Made by a program: the position numbers and the translations under genes. DNA of 32,987 bases from contig CAYOBW010000047.1 of assembly GCA_964402115.1 (NCBI GenBank), positions 1 through 32,987 on the forward strand, in the 5' to 3' direction. Positions 15,870 to 23,700 of this stretch are shown one piece after another (positions within the stretch are counted from its first letter, which is position 1; each line of letters begins with the position of its first letter). The notes under the pieces were generated by a model. That model saw only the letters and a program-made list of their open reading frames with translations, was not told the origin of the DNA and did no database searches. The stretch is from CAYOBW01 sp964402115. Its GTDB lineage: Bacteria > Verrucomicrobiota > Kiritimatiellia > UBA8416 > CAYOBW01.

Positions 15870-16787
15870 CTATGGACGCGGGGGCCTCGCCGGCGGGGTG
15901 GCGGCCGCGGGCACGAGCACGCGCAGGGCCCGGGGTTTGACGGCAAACGTAACCGTGGGTCCCGCGTCGACGAGTTCGCCGTCAACCTGGATGGGCGTCA
16001 CGCGTTCCCGCTGCACGGTCAGCGTGCGGAACCGCCGCGTCGTGACGCCGTCCATGCTCGTCAGCGATCCGTCGAAAAGCTTGGGCAGGAAGGGCAGCAG
16101 CCGTGCCATGTGCTTGCGCAAGACCGTCACCAGTTCAAGCTGGCCGTCATCGGCCAGGGCCGACGGGGCGATCTGCGCCCCGCCGCCAAACTGCGTCACG
16201 TTGGCCACGGTGAAGACCACCGGCTCCGCCGCGCGCTCGAGCCTGCCCCCGTCCACGCCGTACAGCAGATCCTGGGGTTGGTACTCGAACAGCTCCTGCA
16301 CCCCGGCGAAGATGTAGGGCAGAATGCCGCGCACGGGCCACTTCTCGAACGATCTGACGATCGCCGCGTCCCACGCCATGCTGCAGGTGACCAGGAAGGG
16401 CAGTTCGCCCACGTAGCCCACGTCGACGTTCTGGGCCGGCGCCGCAGCCAGGGCCGCCACGGCGTCACCGATATCGAGAGGCGTGCCGAAATGGCGCGCG
16501 AAGCCGTTGCCGCTGCCCATCGGCACCGCGCCCAGCTCGACGGACGTGCCGACCAGCACGCGGCCGACCGTGCTGACCGTGCCGTCCCCGCCGCACACCA
16601 GGATCGTGTCCACCCCGGCCTCCACGGCGCGCTGCGCCTTGGCGGTACCGTCCTCCTTGGTCTGGGAGAACTGGTAGCTGACGTCGTTGCCCGGCACATC
16701 CCAATAGCGGTCCATGGCCCGACGGAAGCGCGCGAAAGAACGCGGCACCCCCGATTTCGGATTGACCAGTACCAGCACGCGTCGCAT
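15870..16787 (-). CDS. Diacylglycerol/sphingosine-kinase-like lipid kinase family protein
   Basis: This 305-aa protein has the DAGK catalytic signature: VLVNPKSGVPRSF at the N-terminus, LVCGGDGTVSTVGRVL with the GGDGT nucleotide-binding motif, and AVPMGSGNGFARHFGTPLDI. The second, beta-rich domain runs from about residue 130 (DVGYVGELPFLVTCSMAWDA) to the C-terminus (PIQVDGELVDAGPTV). Homologues phosphorylate diacylglycerol, undecaprenol or other lipids at the inner membrane (YegS/DgkB/BmrU group); the substrate cannot be read from sequence. The ATG at 16787 begins exactly at the conserved beta strand MRRVLVLVNPKSG. It lies 23 bp downstream of the RbsD-like lipoprotein gene and probably shares its transcript. 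Confidence 0.9.
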   Translation of the reverse strand: MRRVLVLVNPKSGVPRSFARFRRAMDRYWDVPGNDVSYQFSQTKEDGTAKAQRAVEAGVDTILVCGGDGTVSTVGRVLVGTSVELGAVPMGSGNGFARHFGTPLDIGDAVAALAAAPAQNVDVGYVGELPFLVTCSMAWDAAIVRSFEKWPVRGILPYIFAGVQELFEYQPQDLLYGVDGGRLERAAEPVVFTVANVTQFGGGAQIAPSALADDGQLELVTVLRKHMARLLPFLPKLFDGSLTSMDGVTTRRFRTLTVQRERVTPIQVDGELVDAGPTVTFAVKPRALRVLVPAAATPPARPPRP

Positions 16788-16810
16788 GCGTCCTGCTCTC
16801 CCCCGGCGCG

Positions 16811-17392
16811 TCACTTGCCGGCGGCGGGCTCGGGCGTGTTGATCATGCGCTGACGCAGGGCAGCTTCGGCCTCGGCCGTCCAATAGGCGGCCTGCACTTC
16901 GAAGTACACCCCCGCGTGGGGCACAGGCACGTCCGATTTCAACACCAGCACCCGGTTGAAACGCGCCGCTTCATCCACCTTCTTCTGCAGTTCTTCCTGG
17001 GACAACGACCGCAGGGAGCGCCCCTTCAGCGCCTGGACCATCTGCCGGCGACAGGCGTCCACACCGCGCACGTCCTGCTCCAGCACATAGCGGATCTCCT
17101 TCTCGACGTAGATGGTCGGCCGCAGGTGCTGGACCTCGTCCAGCGACTCCACCACCCGCCGCAGGACGTCAACATGCGTGGCGCCGGTCAGCTGGACCGT
17201 GACGCCGGGTCCCGCGGGGGCGGGAAACGCGGCGTCGGTCACCAGGATCCAGTTCCCCATGCCCAGCTCGGGTACCGCCTGCGCCACATTCCGTTCCCAG
17301 GCCGCGACTGCCACGGCGGGCCTTGTCGTCCGGCAACCTGCCCCTGCCACCGTCACCACCGCGATCACCGCCACCACCGCGAAAGCCTTCAT
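16811..17392 (-). CDS. RbsD/FucU-like putative lipoprotein
   Basis: This 193-aa protein begins with a hydrophobic signal (MKAFAVVAVIAVVTVAGAGC) whose Cys20 could be lipidated, although the lipobox has Gly rather than Leu at -3. The segment from about residue 40 (VPELGMGNWILVTDAAFPAP, then VQLTGATHVDVLRRVVESLD) resembles the RbsD/FucU sugar mutarotase fold, which has LGH-x-D-x-I-x-x-x-DAG-x-P. The histidine catalytic in RbsD aligns with Asn, and the LGH histidine with Met, so enzymatic activity is doubtful. RbsD and FucU are cytoplasmic; an exported form is unusual. AGGAGGT precedes the ATG at 17392. The RbsD resemblance is motif-level and unverified. Confidence 0.7.
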   Translation of the reverse strand: MKAFAVVAVIAVVTVAGAGCRTTRPAVAVAAWERNVAQAVPELGMGNWILVTDAAFPAPAGPGVTVQLTGATHVDVLRRVVESLDEVQHLRPTIYVEKEIRYVLEQDVRGVDACRRQMVQALKGRSLRSLSQEELQKKVDEAARFNRVLVLKSDVPVPHAGVYFEVQAAYWTAEAEAALRQRMINTPEPAAGK

Positions 17393-17499
17393 CCCGATAC
17401 CTCCTGTTTGCTGCGCATCCGTCAGCACGCGGCATTGAATAGCATGCACCGGCCGAAGTGTCCATGCGGATTGTCACTTTCCCGCTCTCACATTCCCTC

Positions 17500-17528
17500 T
17501 TGCGCACGACCGGGTTCTGCCCGATACT
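17500..17528 (+). promoter_or_regulatory. Possible promoter of the tmRNA gene
   Basis: TTGCGC (17500-17505) and GATACT (17523-17528) are spaced 17 bp apart. They sit about 32 bp upstream of the mature tmRNA 5' end, leaving a short leader for RNase P to remove. The match to sigma-70 consensus is partial (four of six each). Confidence 0.4.
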
Positions 17529-17559
17529 CTACCTTGCGACTGGGTTCAGGCAATCCCCT

Positions 17560-17912
17560 GGGGGCGACTGGTTTCGACGGGATGGCTGCAACTGCAGTGG
17601 CGCGCCGAGGACCCCGGTTGGCCTCGTAAAATATCCGGGAAACAAGTTAACAGCCGACTCTGAGTTGGCCCTCGCGGCTTAGTTCCGCGACGTCTCGCCG
17701 CTGATATCTGCTAGGCGGGTCGAGGCGACGACAGCAGGTTAGCCATTGGGCCGAGCGACCGGGCCTGGCGGCGAAAACACTTCGTGGACGCTGGCGGCGG
17801 CAATAATCTGTCCGGTGACGGTTGCCGTGGCGAGACCTATTACCGGAATACGCGCGTAGATGCTGTAGCGATGCCGTTTCGGACGGGGGTTCGATTCCCC
17901 CCGCCTCCACCA
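17560..17912 (+). ncRNA. ssrA: tmRNA (transfer-messenger RNA)
   Basis: The 353-nt RNA starts GGGGGCGACTGGTTTCGACG and ends with a tRNA-like T-arm (GGGGGTTCGATTCCCCCC), acceptor strand CGCCTCC, discriminator A and encoded CCA. The acceptor stem GGGGGCG/CGCCTCC pairs along seven positions with one G-U. The tag reading frame ends at TAG around 17682 and encodes GNKLTADSELALAA if the resume codon is the GGA at about 17638. The LALAA ending is the proteolysis signal recognised by ClpXP and related proteases. tmRNA with SmpB rescues ribosomes stalled on broken mRNAs. It is a one-piece tmRNA, on the opposite strand to most genes here. Confidence 0.97.
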
Positions 17913-17913
17913 G

Positions 17914-17950
17914 CCTCCGCTCGCAGCGCAGGCGCCTGCGCCCGAGGCTA
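17914..17950 (+). repeat. 37-bp direct repeat, left copy, one base after tmRNA
   Basis: Identical over 37 bp to 18345-18381. It contains the perfect 16-bp palindrome GCGCAGGCGCCTGCGC and starts one base after the tmRNA CCA. Its position at the end of an RNA gene resembles an attachment site or insertion boundary. Confidence 0.8.
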
Positions 17951-17977
17951 CGGCGTCCCGTGGCGAGAGCGGAGGCT

Positions 17978-18016
17978 GTCCCGCCGTAGTCCCCGCACCG
18001 CGGGGCGGAGGCGGAC
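17978..18016 (+). repeat. Stem-loop upstream of the GIY-YIG gene
   Basis: GTCCCGCC at 17978-17985 pairs with GGCGGAC at 18010-18016 (one bulge), and inside it CCCCGC pairs with GCGGGG around ACC. I recall similar GTCCGCCGTAG...GGCGGAC palindromes beside small GIY-YIG genes in other genomes; that recollection is unverified. Confidence 0.5.
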
Positions 18017-18089
18017 GGTCACCGCGACGACCACGCTGCGAGGCTTCCGCCTGGGGCGACCGCGCTGCGGCGTGACAGGACGGCTTGGC

Positions 18090-18341
18090 ATGCCAGATCC
18101 ATTCCACTACGTGTATATCCTCGTCGCGGAAGCTGACGCTCAGCGCCACTATACTGGCTGCACCACCGACCTTCAGGCACGTTTGCAGAAGCACAACGCC
18201 GGCGGCGTGCCGCACACCGCCAAGTACCGCCCGTGGCGCGTCGAGACGGTGATTCGCTTCAACTCCCAGGAGAAGGCCCGGGCCTTCGAAGCCTACCTCA
18301 AGAGCGGTTCGGGGCGTGAGTTCGCCCGTCGCCACCTCTGA
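18090..18341 (+). CDS. Small GIY-YIG nuclease family protein (UPF0213/YhbQ-like)
   Basis: This 83-aa protein is a stand-alone GIY-YIG domain. It has YVYILV (residues 7-12) and YTGCTTDLQARLQKHNAG (21-38) with the two catalytic-type tyrosines, the Arg of the ARLxxHNxG helix, and FNSQEKARAFEAYLKSGSGR with a candidate catalytic Glu. The ATG at 18090 is preceded by AGGA at about nine bases; the longer open frame to 17784 lies over the tmRNA and is rejected. Unlike most genes here it is on the plus strand, and it is enclosed by 37-bp direct repeats. This suggests that gene and repeats moved as one cassette into the tmRNA 3' end. Members of this family are small nucleases of mostly unknown role. Confidence 0.88.
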   Translation: MPDPFHYVYILVAEADAQRHYTGCTTDLQARLQKHNAGGVPHTAKYRPWRVETVIRFNSQEKARAFEAYLKSGSGREFARRHL

Positions 18342-18344
18342 TGT

Positions 18345-18381
18345 CCTCCGCTCGCAGCGCAGGCGCCTGCGCCCGAGGCTA
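18345..18381 (+). repeat. 37-bp direct repeat, right copy
   Basis: Identical to 17914-17950; it begins three bases after the GIY-YIG stop codon. The unit from one repeat start to the next is 431 bp. Confidence 0.8.
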
Positions 18382-18413
18382 AGCGTATTCAGTTAAGAAC
18401 GGCGGTTATGGAA

Positions 18414-18540
18414 GGCGCGGATTTGTGAGATTCTCCCTGTAAATGGCCTCTGGGCGGTGTCTGGGGGCGGCAATTTTGTGACGATTCACTTGGGAGGGAC
18501 CTAGGCTGCTTCTGGGGCGGTTCAGTTTGTGAGGGATCAG
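18414..18540 (+). repeat. Imperfect ~52-bp tandem repeat, 2.5 copies
   Basis: Units starting at 18414, 18466 and 18516 share GGCGGx(A/T)xTTTGTGA followed at a fixed distance by (T/C)TGGGG. They are diverged and could be an old duplication. Confidence 0.4.
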
Positions 18541-18621
18541 AAGCGTGGGCGCACGAAGGACATCAGCAAGGACGACCTCTGGCTGTTGGTGCGCTATGTC
18601 GAGTCGTTGACGAGGCCGTGA
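18529..18621 (+). pseudogene. Possible C-terminal remnant of a c-type cytochrome-like gene
   Basis: A short plus-strand frame ends KDISKDDLWLLVRYVESL before a TGA at 18619-18621. The DLW-x-LV-x-Y(V/I)-x-SL pattern is the usual last helix of class I c-type cytochrome domains. No heme motif CxxCH or upstream part remains, so this would be only a fragment; a chance match is possible. Confidence 0.28.
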
Positions 18622-18693
18622 CGCGGCGGCAAGAGGGCGCGGGGCGGGGAGCGGAGCTGTCCGCGGGCAGTAGCGACTATCACTTGGCCCACC

Positions 18694-20742
18694 TCACACA
18701 ACATGGAGATTGGCCAGGAGACTGCGCATACGTCCTTGTACCCACGGCGGGTAGTGGGACCACATGCTCTCCACGCCTTGGCGATACGCCTTGACCACGT
18801 CAACGAACTTCGCCTTGTGCGTGCCGCGGAGCAACCGGCGCACAGCGCTGACGGTGTCGGAGGCCAACGACGTGTGGACGACATACAGGAACAGGAGCCG
18901 GCGGCGTTCGTCGTTCTCCGCCTTCTCGCACACCTCGGCTATGAAGTGCGGCAGCAGGGAGAACCATTGCCCCTGGTTGTCCACTTGCAGAATGGTCAGT
19001 GTCTCGATCAGGCGCCCGACAACCTGTTCCTCCGCGGAGTCAAAGACCCGTTTTCGCCATTCCGCGTCCGCGAGAACGACCCAGACCCCGGCAGCCAGCG
19101 TCGGGTCGGTGTGCGCCTTGGCCTTCAGGGCAAGGGCCACGGCGATCTGGTCGGGGAGCGCGGTCTCCGGCAACTTGCGGAGGGCCTCGCACAACGCCTC
19201 AACCGAACCCAGCTTGCGACTTGTCGCGGCGATTTGCTCCAACGCGGCGCGCTGCGCGTCCGACTGATGCACCGCCCACTTCTGCGCTGTCTGACCCAAC
19301 GCGCACTCCATCGCGTATGTCGGGTCGGACACGGCTTCCACGGCAACGGGAAGGGCACCGATCAGGCACGTCACGAGCGCTTCGTGGAATTGCACCTGTA
19401 TCTCGACCGCCTGTTCCTGTGGCGCCAACTGATCCAGCGTGGCGCCCATGAGGGCCAACAGGGACGTGGCCCATGGCGACGCAATGCCAGTCGTCACGTA
19501 TCTGAGGTAGGACCGTCCGATACGTGGACTGGCGGCCAGCCAGATGTAAGCGGAGCGCTCAGCCGCGGGTGCGATCCAGTGCTTGCGGTAGAACTGCGCC
19601 GATTGCGGCGCGTCCGGGAAGAGCGCCGCCACCTGTTCGGCGAACCACCATGCGAAACAAGCGATGCCAGCACCGTCATTCTCCGGCAGGTGCGCCTCCA
19701 GATGGTAGGCGAAGTGGCGAGCGAGGTCACGACGCAAGGCCCACGGCTCCCGTGCAACGTTGTCATCCCCCCTCTTCCCCGGTTCATGCGCCACGCCAAG
19801 GATCTCCCGCCACAACTCCAGAAGCGCCCCGGCCGGCACCCATTCCGGGTGCAGCACAAACACCGAGCAGGCATGATAGCGGGGAATTGGACCGAATGCG
19901 GCCTTGGTCCAGTCCCACACCTCCTTCCAGGCGTCAGTGTCGGCATGCACTGCCATCCAGCGCGCAACAACCTCAGCCATGGCGTAAGGCGGGGCAAAGG
20001 GCAGAAAACCGAGTCTCAGATGGTATGCTGCGCACGCGGCGGCCAGACTCTTCGCTTCCCCCACCACCGACGCGATGATCTCCGTCAACCGCGTATGCTC
20101 GTGCTGGGGATCCCGAACCTCCAGGACAATCGAATCGAGCGAGGAAACCGCGGGGTGTAGCACGCGCGGCGCATACGCGTTCAGGCTGTCCTGGATGACG
20201 GGCTCGCTTGCCAGACTCTGGCGCGCCCCCTGCAACGCGATCCAGATGTCGTCATTGAACGCATCACACAGCGCGACGGCCGCCGCACGCCATTCATGTG
20301 GGTTGGCCGACTCCAGCCCCGCCCTCCCCTTCTCGAAGATCTCCCAGCTCTTCGGAGTCACCTTCAGTGCCCCTTCGCCGATCATCCGGGAGAAATGGGT
20401 GAGGGCGGCGATCCTGACTTCCGGCATTTCGGAGTACAGGAGAACGGTAACGTCAATGACGGTACGCTTCGGCTTCTCATCCTCAGTGAGGTAGAGAAGC
20501 AGCGGACCGGGCGGAAGCGCTTCGCGGCGCGGATGATTGGGGTCGCGCAGGACGTTCAGATCGACATCGGAACCGATCGGAGCGCCCTGATCCTCAAACA
20601 GGCCGAGATCCCGGAGCACAATCTGGGTGCGAGGACCGATGCGATCGAAGTGATGCAGGGCGTAGTTCCGCATCCGCATCAGCATGCCCAGAAAGACCCG
20701 GCGCATAACATCAGGACTCGGCTGTTGTTCTGGCTGTATCAT
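18694..20742 (-). CDS. Unrecognised 682-aa helical protein, last gene of the accessory operon
   Basis: I do not recognise a family. The protein is soluble-looking and mostly helix-forming, with many Ala/Leu/Trp-rich stretches (VVARWMAVHADTDAWKEVWD, ACFAWWFAEQVAALFPDA), suggesting an alpha-solenoid or scaffold. There is no P-loop, nuclease motif, signal peptide or transmembrane helix that I can see. It begins at 20742 inside the 3' end of the 1461-aa gene (32-bp overlap, different frame), so the two are almost certainly translated from one message. The start is uncertain because the ribosome binding site is weak; MRRVFLGMLMRM twelve codons in is an alternative. Context suggests it is the partner of the Mrr-TPR-PIN protein. 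Confidence 0.8.
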   Translation of the reverse strand: MIQPEQQPSPDVMRRVFLGMLMRMRNYALHHFDRIGPRTQIVLRDLGLFEDQGAPIGSDVDLNVLRDPNHPRREALPPGPLLLYLTEDEKPKRTVIDVTVLLYSEMPEVRIAALTHFSRMIGEGALKVTPKSWEIFEKGRAGLESANPHEWRAAAVALCDAFNDDIWIALQGARQSLASEPVIQDSLNAYAPRVLHPAVSSLDSIVLEVRDPQHEHTRLTEIIASVVGEAKSLAAACAAYHLRLGFLPFAPPYAMAEVVARWMAVHADTDAWKEVWDWTKAAFGPIPRYHACSVFVLHPEWVPAGALLELWREILGVAHEPGKRGDDNVAREPWALRRDLARHFAYHLEAHLPENDGAGIACFAWWFAEQVAALFPDAPQSAQFYRKHWIAPAAERSAYIWLAASPRIGRSYLRYVTTGIASPWATSLLALMGATLDQLAPQEQAVEIQVQFHEALVTCLIGALPVAVEAVSDPTYAMECALGQTAQKWAVHQSDAQRAALEQIAATSRKLGSVEALCEALRKLPETALPDQIAVALALKAKAHTDPTLAAGVWVVLADAEWRKRVFDSAEEQVVGRLIETLTILQVDNQGQWFSLLPHFIAEVCEKAENDERRRLLFLYVVHTSLASDTVSAVRRLLRGTHKAKFVDVVKAYRQGVESMWSHYPPWVQGRMRSLLANLHVV

Positions 20743-23700
20743 GCAGTACTTCCGTCAGGATTCGATGGTATTCATCCGTCGTAAGCTCCAGCGCTTCTTT
20801 CATCGCCTGCATCGCATCGGCGAGACGAGGGTTTCCCGGAAGCGCGCTAAGCGCGACAAGCGTCCGCGAGAGGACGAGCCGGGGGGTCAGCGATCCCATC
20901 CGCACCCTCGTGCGCCCGTCAATGACGCGCGGACAGGAAGGCAGGAGTTCCCGGATACTCCACTGCGTCAATCGCGTGGCAGCCTCGGGCGAGAACGTAT
21001 CGTCTTGCCAAACGAGGGTCAGGAACTCGGGCACGACAGCGCCCCACGCCATGTAGAGACGTCCGGCCATGGATTCGCCCAATTCGGTCTTCTCCCGACC
21101 GCCGAAAAGCCCAGGGTCGCGCATGCAATCGTGCACATACTCTGCAACCTCTTGCAGCGCGATCCCAGGCACGGTCCCTCGATACTGATCCGACAGCGTC
21201 TTAAGGATTTCCGGCGAAGGCACCATGAAGCGATAGCGCCACTGCATGAGTTGCCGGCTGGCCGCCGCAGCTTTGTCGACGTCAAGCTTGCCGGCAGCCA
21301 GGAGCGCCAACGCGACGACATCCGAACCGAAAGCGGCGGACGGCGCGTCCGGGACGTCGTTCAGGGCGAAAGCCTGGCAGACGCGGTCGTCGGCAAGGAG
21401 GGGGAGTCTTGTCTCTCTGGCAACGAAGCAGGCGAGAAACGGCAGGTAGTCCTTGGCAGCGCCGTCGCTATGACGCATTTCCTCGGGCACGGTGTGTGCC
21501 ACGAACTTGAAGCGCGGGTCGCCGCGCAGGCGTGTCCACAGGTCCATGTGCCACTGGCGTGTCTCCTCCTGGTAGGCAACCGCATCCAGGCGTTGAATCA
21601 CCTCCCGGTGCGCCCCGGCGGTGATGCGAAGCCGGTAGAATCCGGCCACCGTGTTCAGGAGACCGGCATTTGCCACCGTCTCCAGCGTGGTCAGGTCCAC
21701 CATCACGTCCTGGAACTGCCCCAGCGCCGGCTGCTGCTCGTCCACCGCCGACAGCTTCACGCAGAGGCGGGAGATCCCGGCGAAATCGGTGTCGCTGATG
21801 AGGCCAACTTGATGAACCGGGCCGATCAAGTCCCGCAACCGATACCGGTGCACGGCCGAATCGGCGTATTCGTCTGCAATTGCCATCGCGGCCGCCGGGT
21901 CCGTGCCCTCGGCCAGCACCACGATGCGCCCTGAGTTGACCAGCTTCGCAATCTGCTCCGCGCTCTGCTGCTGCGAACGCTGGTGAAAGACCATCCGCCG
22001 GCTGTCCTCCAGCACGGTCGGCAGGTAGCCAGCCGGCACCAGCACCTCACCGAAGTATGCCGCAGCCGCATCCAGGAGCCCAAGCCGGTGCAGCGTGATG
22101 AGAGCCGAGAGATCCGCCACGACCTTCGTGCCGGGCGATGGCCACGCCAGAGGCAACAACGTGCGCCGGCCCTCTTCCGTCTGGCGCGGGTGGAACCCGT
22201 TCGTCGAGTAGAGGCTGAACCTCGCCCGGTTTGTCGGTTCGTCGTCGATCCAACCCATCTCCTGAGTTCGTATCCGCCAGCCCCAGTAGATGGCGTTTTG
22301 GGACACCTGCTCCGCCCACACCCACGGCATGCGACCCTTGAGCATCCCGGTGTGTAGACGCTCATTACGGGCCTGTGTCCGCGTGATGGATTGCTTCAGC
22401 AGTTCCAGTCCCTCATCTTCATGAATCTGGCGGAACGTTTCCGGTTTAACCGCTCCCTGCACGCGTGCCTGCTCCAGTCCCATCAGGGCTTCATCGGCTG
22501 CCGCATCATTGCCGGCGGCATGGGCAACGGTCATGAACAGCATCAGGAAATCCGGAACGTGCCAGAAGCGTTCCCGGAACGGAACCAGCGACGCCAGCGC
22601 GGCATCCGGACGGCCCATACCGTGCTGCAGTTGGGCACGACCCAGGACCGCCTGGATCAGCGGAGAGTCCTGGCTGCACAACTGATGATAAAGGACCAGC
22701 GCCTCCTCATGCCTGAACATCTGTGTCAAGCAAACAGCCAGGTTGAATGCGTGCATTGCGTTGTCGGGCTCGGCCGCACGCAGCGCCCGGAACTGCTCCG
22801 CCGCTTTCGCTAGATCGTGCAGGACGAACGAGTAGATGTGCGCAAGATTGTTGCGCACAGGAAGGTTGCGCGGCTGGATTTCCGCGAGGCGCTCGTAGCA
22901 CCACACGGCCACATCGTATCGCTTGGCCTGGAAGGCGACATCGCCCGTCTTGTGCAACAGGTCGGCATGCCCGGTGATCTTCGCCGCCGAAAGCAGGAAG
23001 TCCACCGCCTCTGCCAACTGCCGCTTCTGCAGGCACGAGTTGGCCCGATACTGCAGCCAGAAAGGATCCTCCTCCGCCTCCTGCCCGTCGAGAATGGCGA
23101 TGGCACCGTCGGCGTCGCCACGGCGCAGGGCGATCCCGGCCGCGAAGATTGCGTGAAGCCGGGGATTATGTGCGACCAAAGGGCCGGCAATGGCCTCGCA
23201 TTCCGCGACGGCGGGGCCCTCGATGCTCTGCCAGATGGTATGGAAGAGCTTGAAGAGTTCCTCTTTCTTCTCGTTGCTGTCCGCCAGCGGCACCAGTTCC
23301 TTCGCCTTCACGAACGCGTCCGCGTACCTGCCAAGGGAACCCGCCTCGATGACGGCGGCCAGCATCACCGCGTCGAGATCGCCGGGATGATCCTTGCGGA
23401 GGCGGTCAGGAAGGTCTGGCGGTGCTTCGATGTAACCAAGGACCACGCCTTGGCCCACACCTATGGGAACCGGTGTCCATACGTTCATCAGCCCCAGCAA
23501 CTCGGCCGCGACTTCCCGCCGCTGGAGCAGATGATTCGCCTGCCACGCGATTTGCAGGGCGACCATGTCGAGACCGGAAGTCGGTTTGCCGGCGGTATGG
23601 ATGGTCTGGAGAACCGGCCGCAGTGTGTCGGCGACGACTTCGAGTCTGTCGCGCTCATACGGCCTGATGTCCTGCGGCAATATGTTGACTCCCTTGTCAT

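Larger units (their letters stand above)
18382..18693. other. Intergenic debris before the accessory operon's last gene
   Basis: These 312 bases hold no intact gene. They contain the ~52-bp imperfect tandem repeat and a possible cytochrome-like gene end, listed separately. No clear terminator for the convergent minus-strand operon was found. Confidence 0.5.

Noticed and set aside
17784..18089. A 185-aa N-terminally extended GIY-YIG protein
   Set aside because: The extension is the tmRNA 3' half and the 37-bp repeat read as protein; the domain begins at the ATG at 18090.
17914..18381. An integrated prophage or genomic island in the tmRNA gene
   Set aside because: No integrase, excisionase or phage gene is present, and the repeats enclose only 431 bp.
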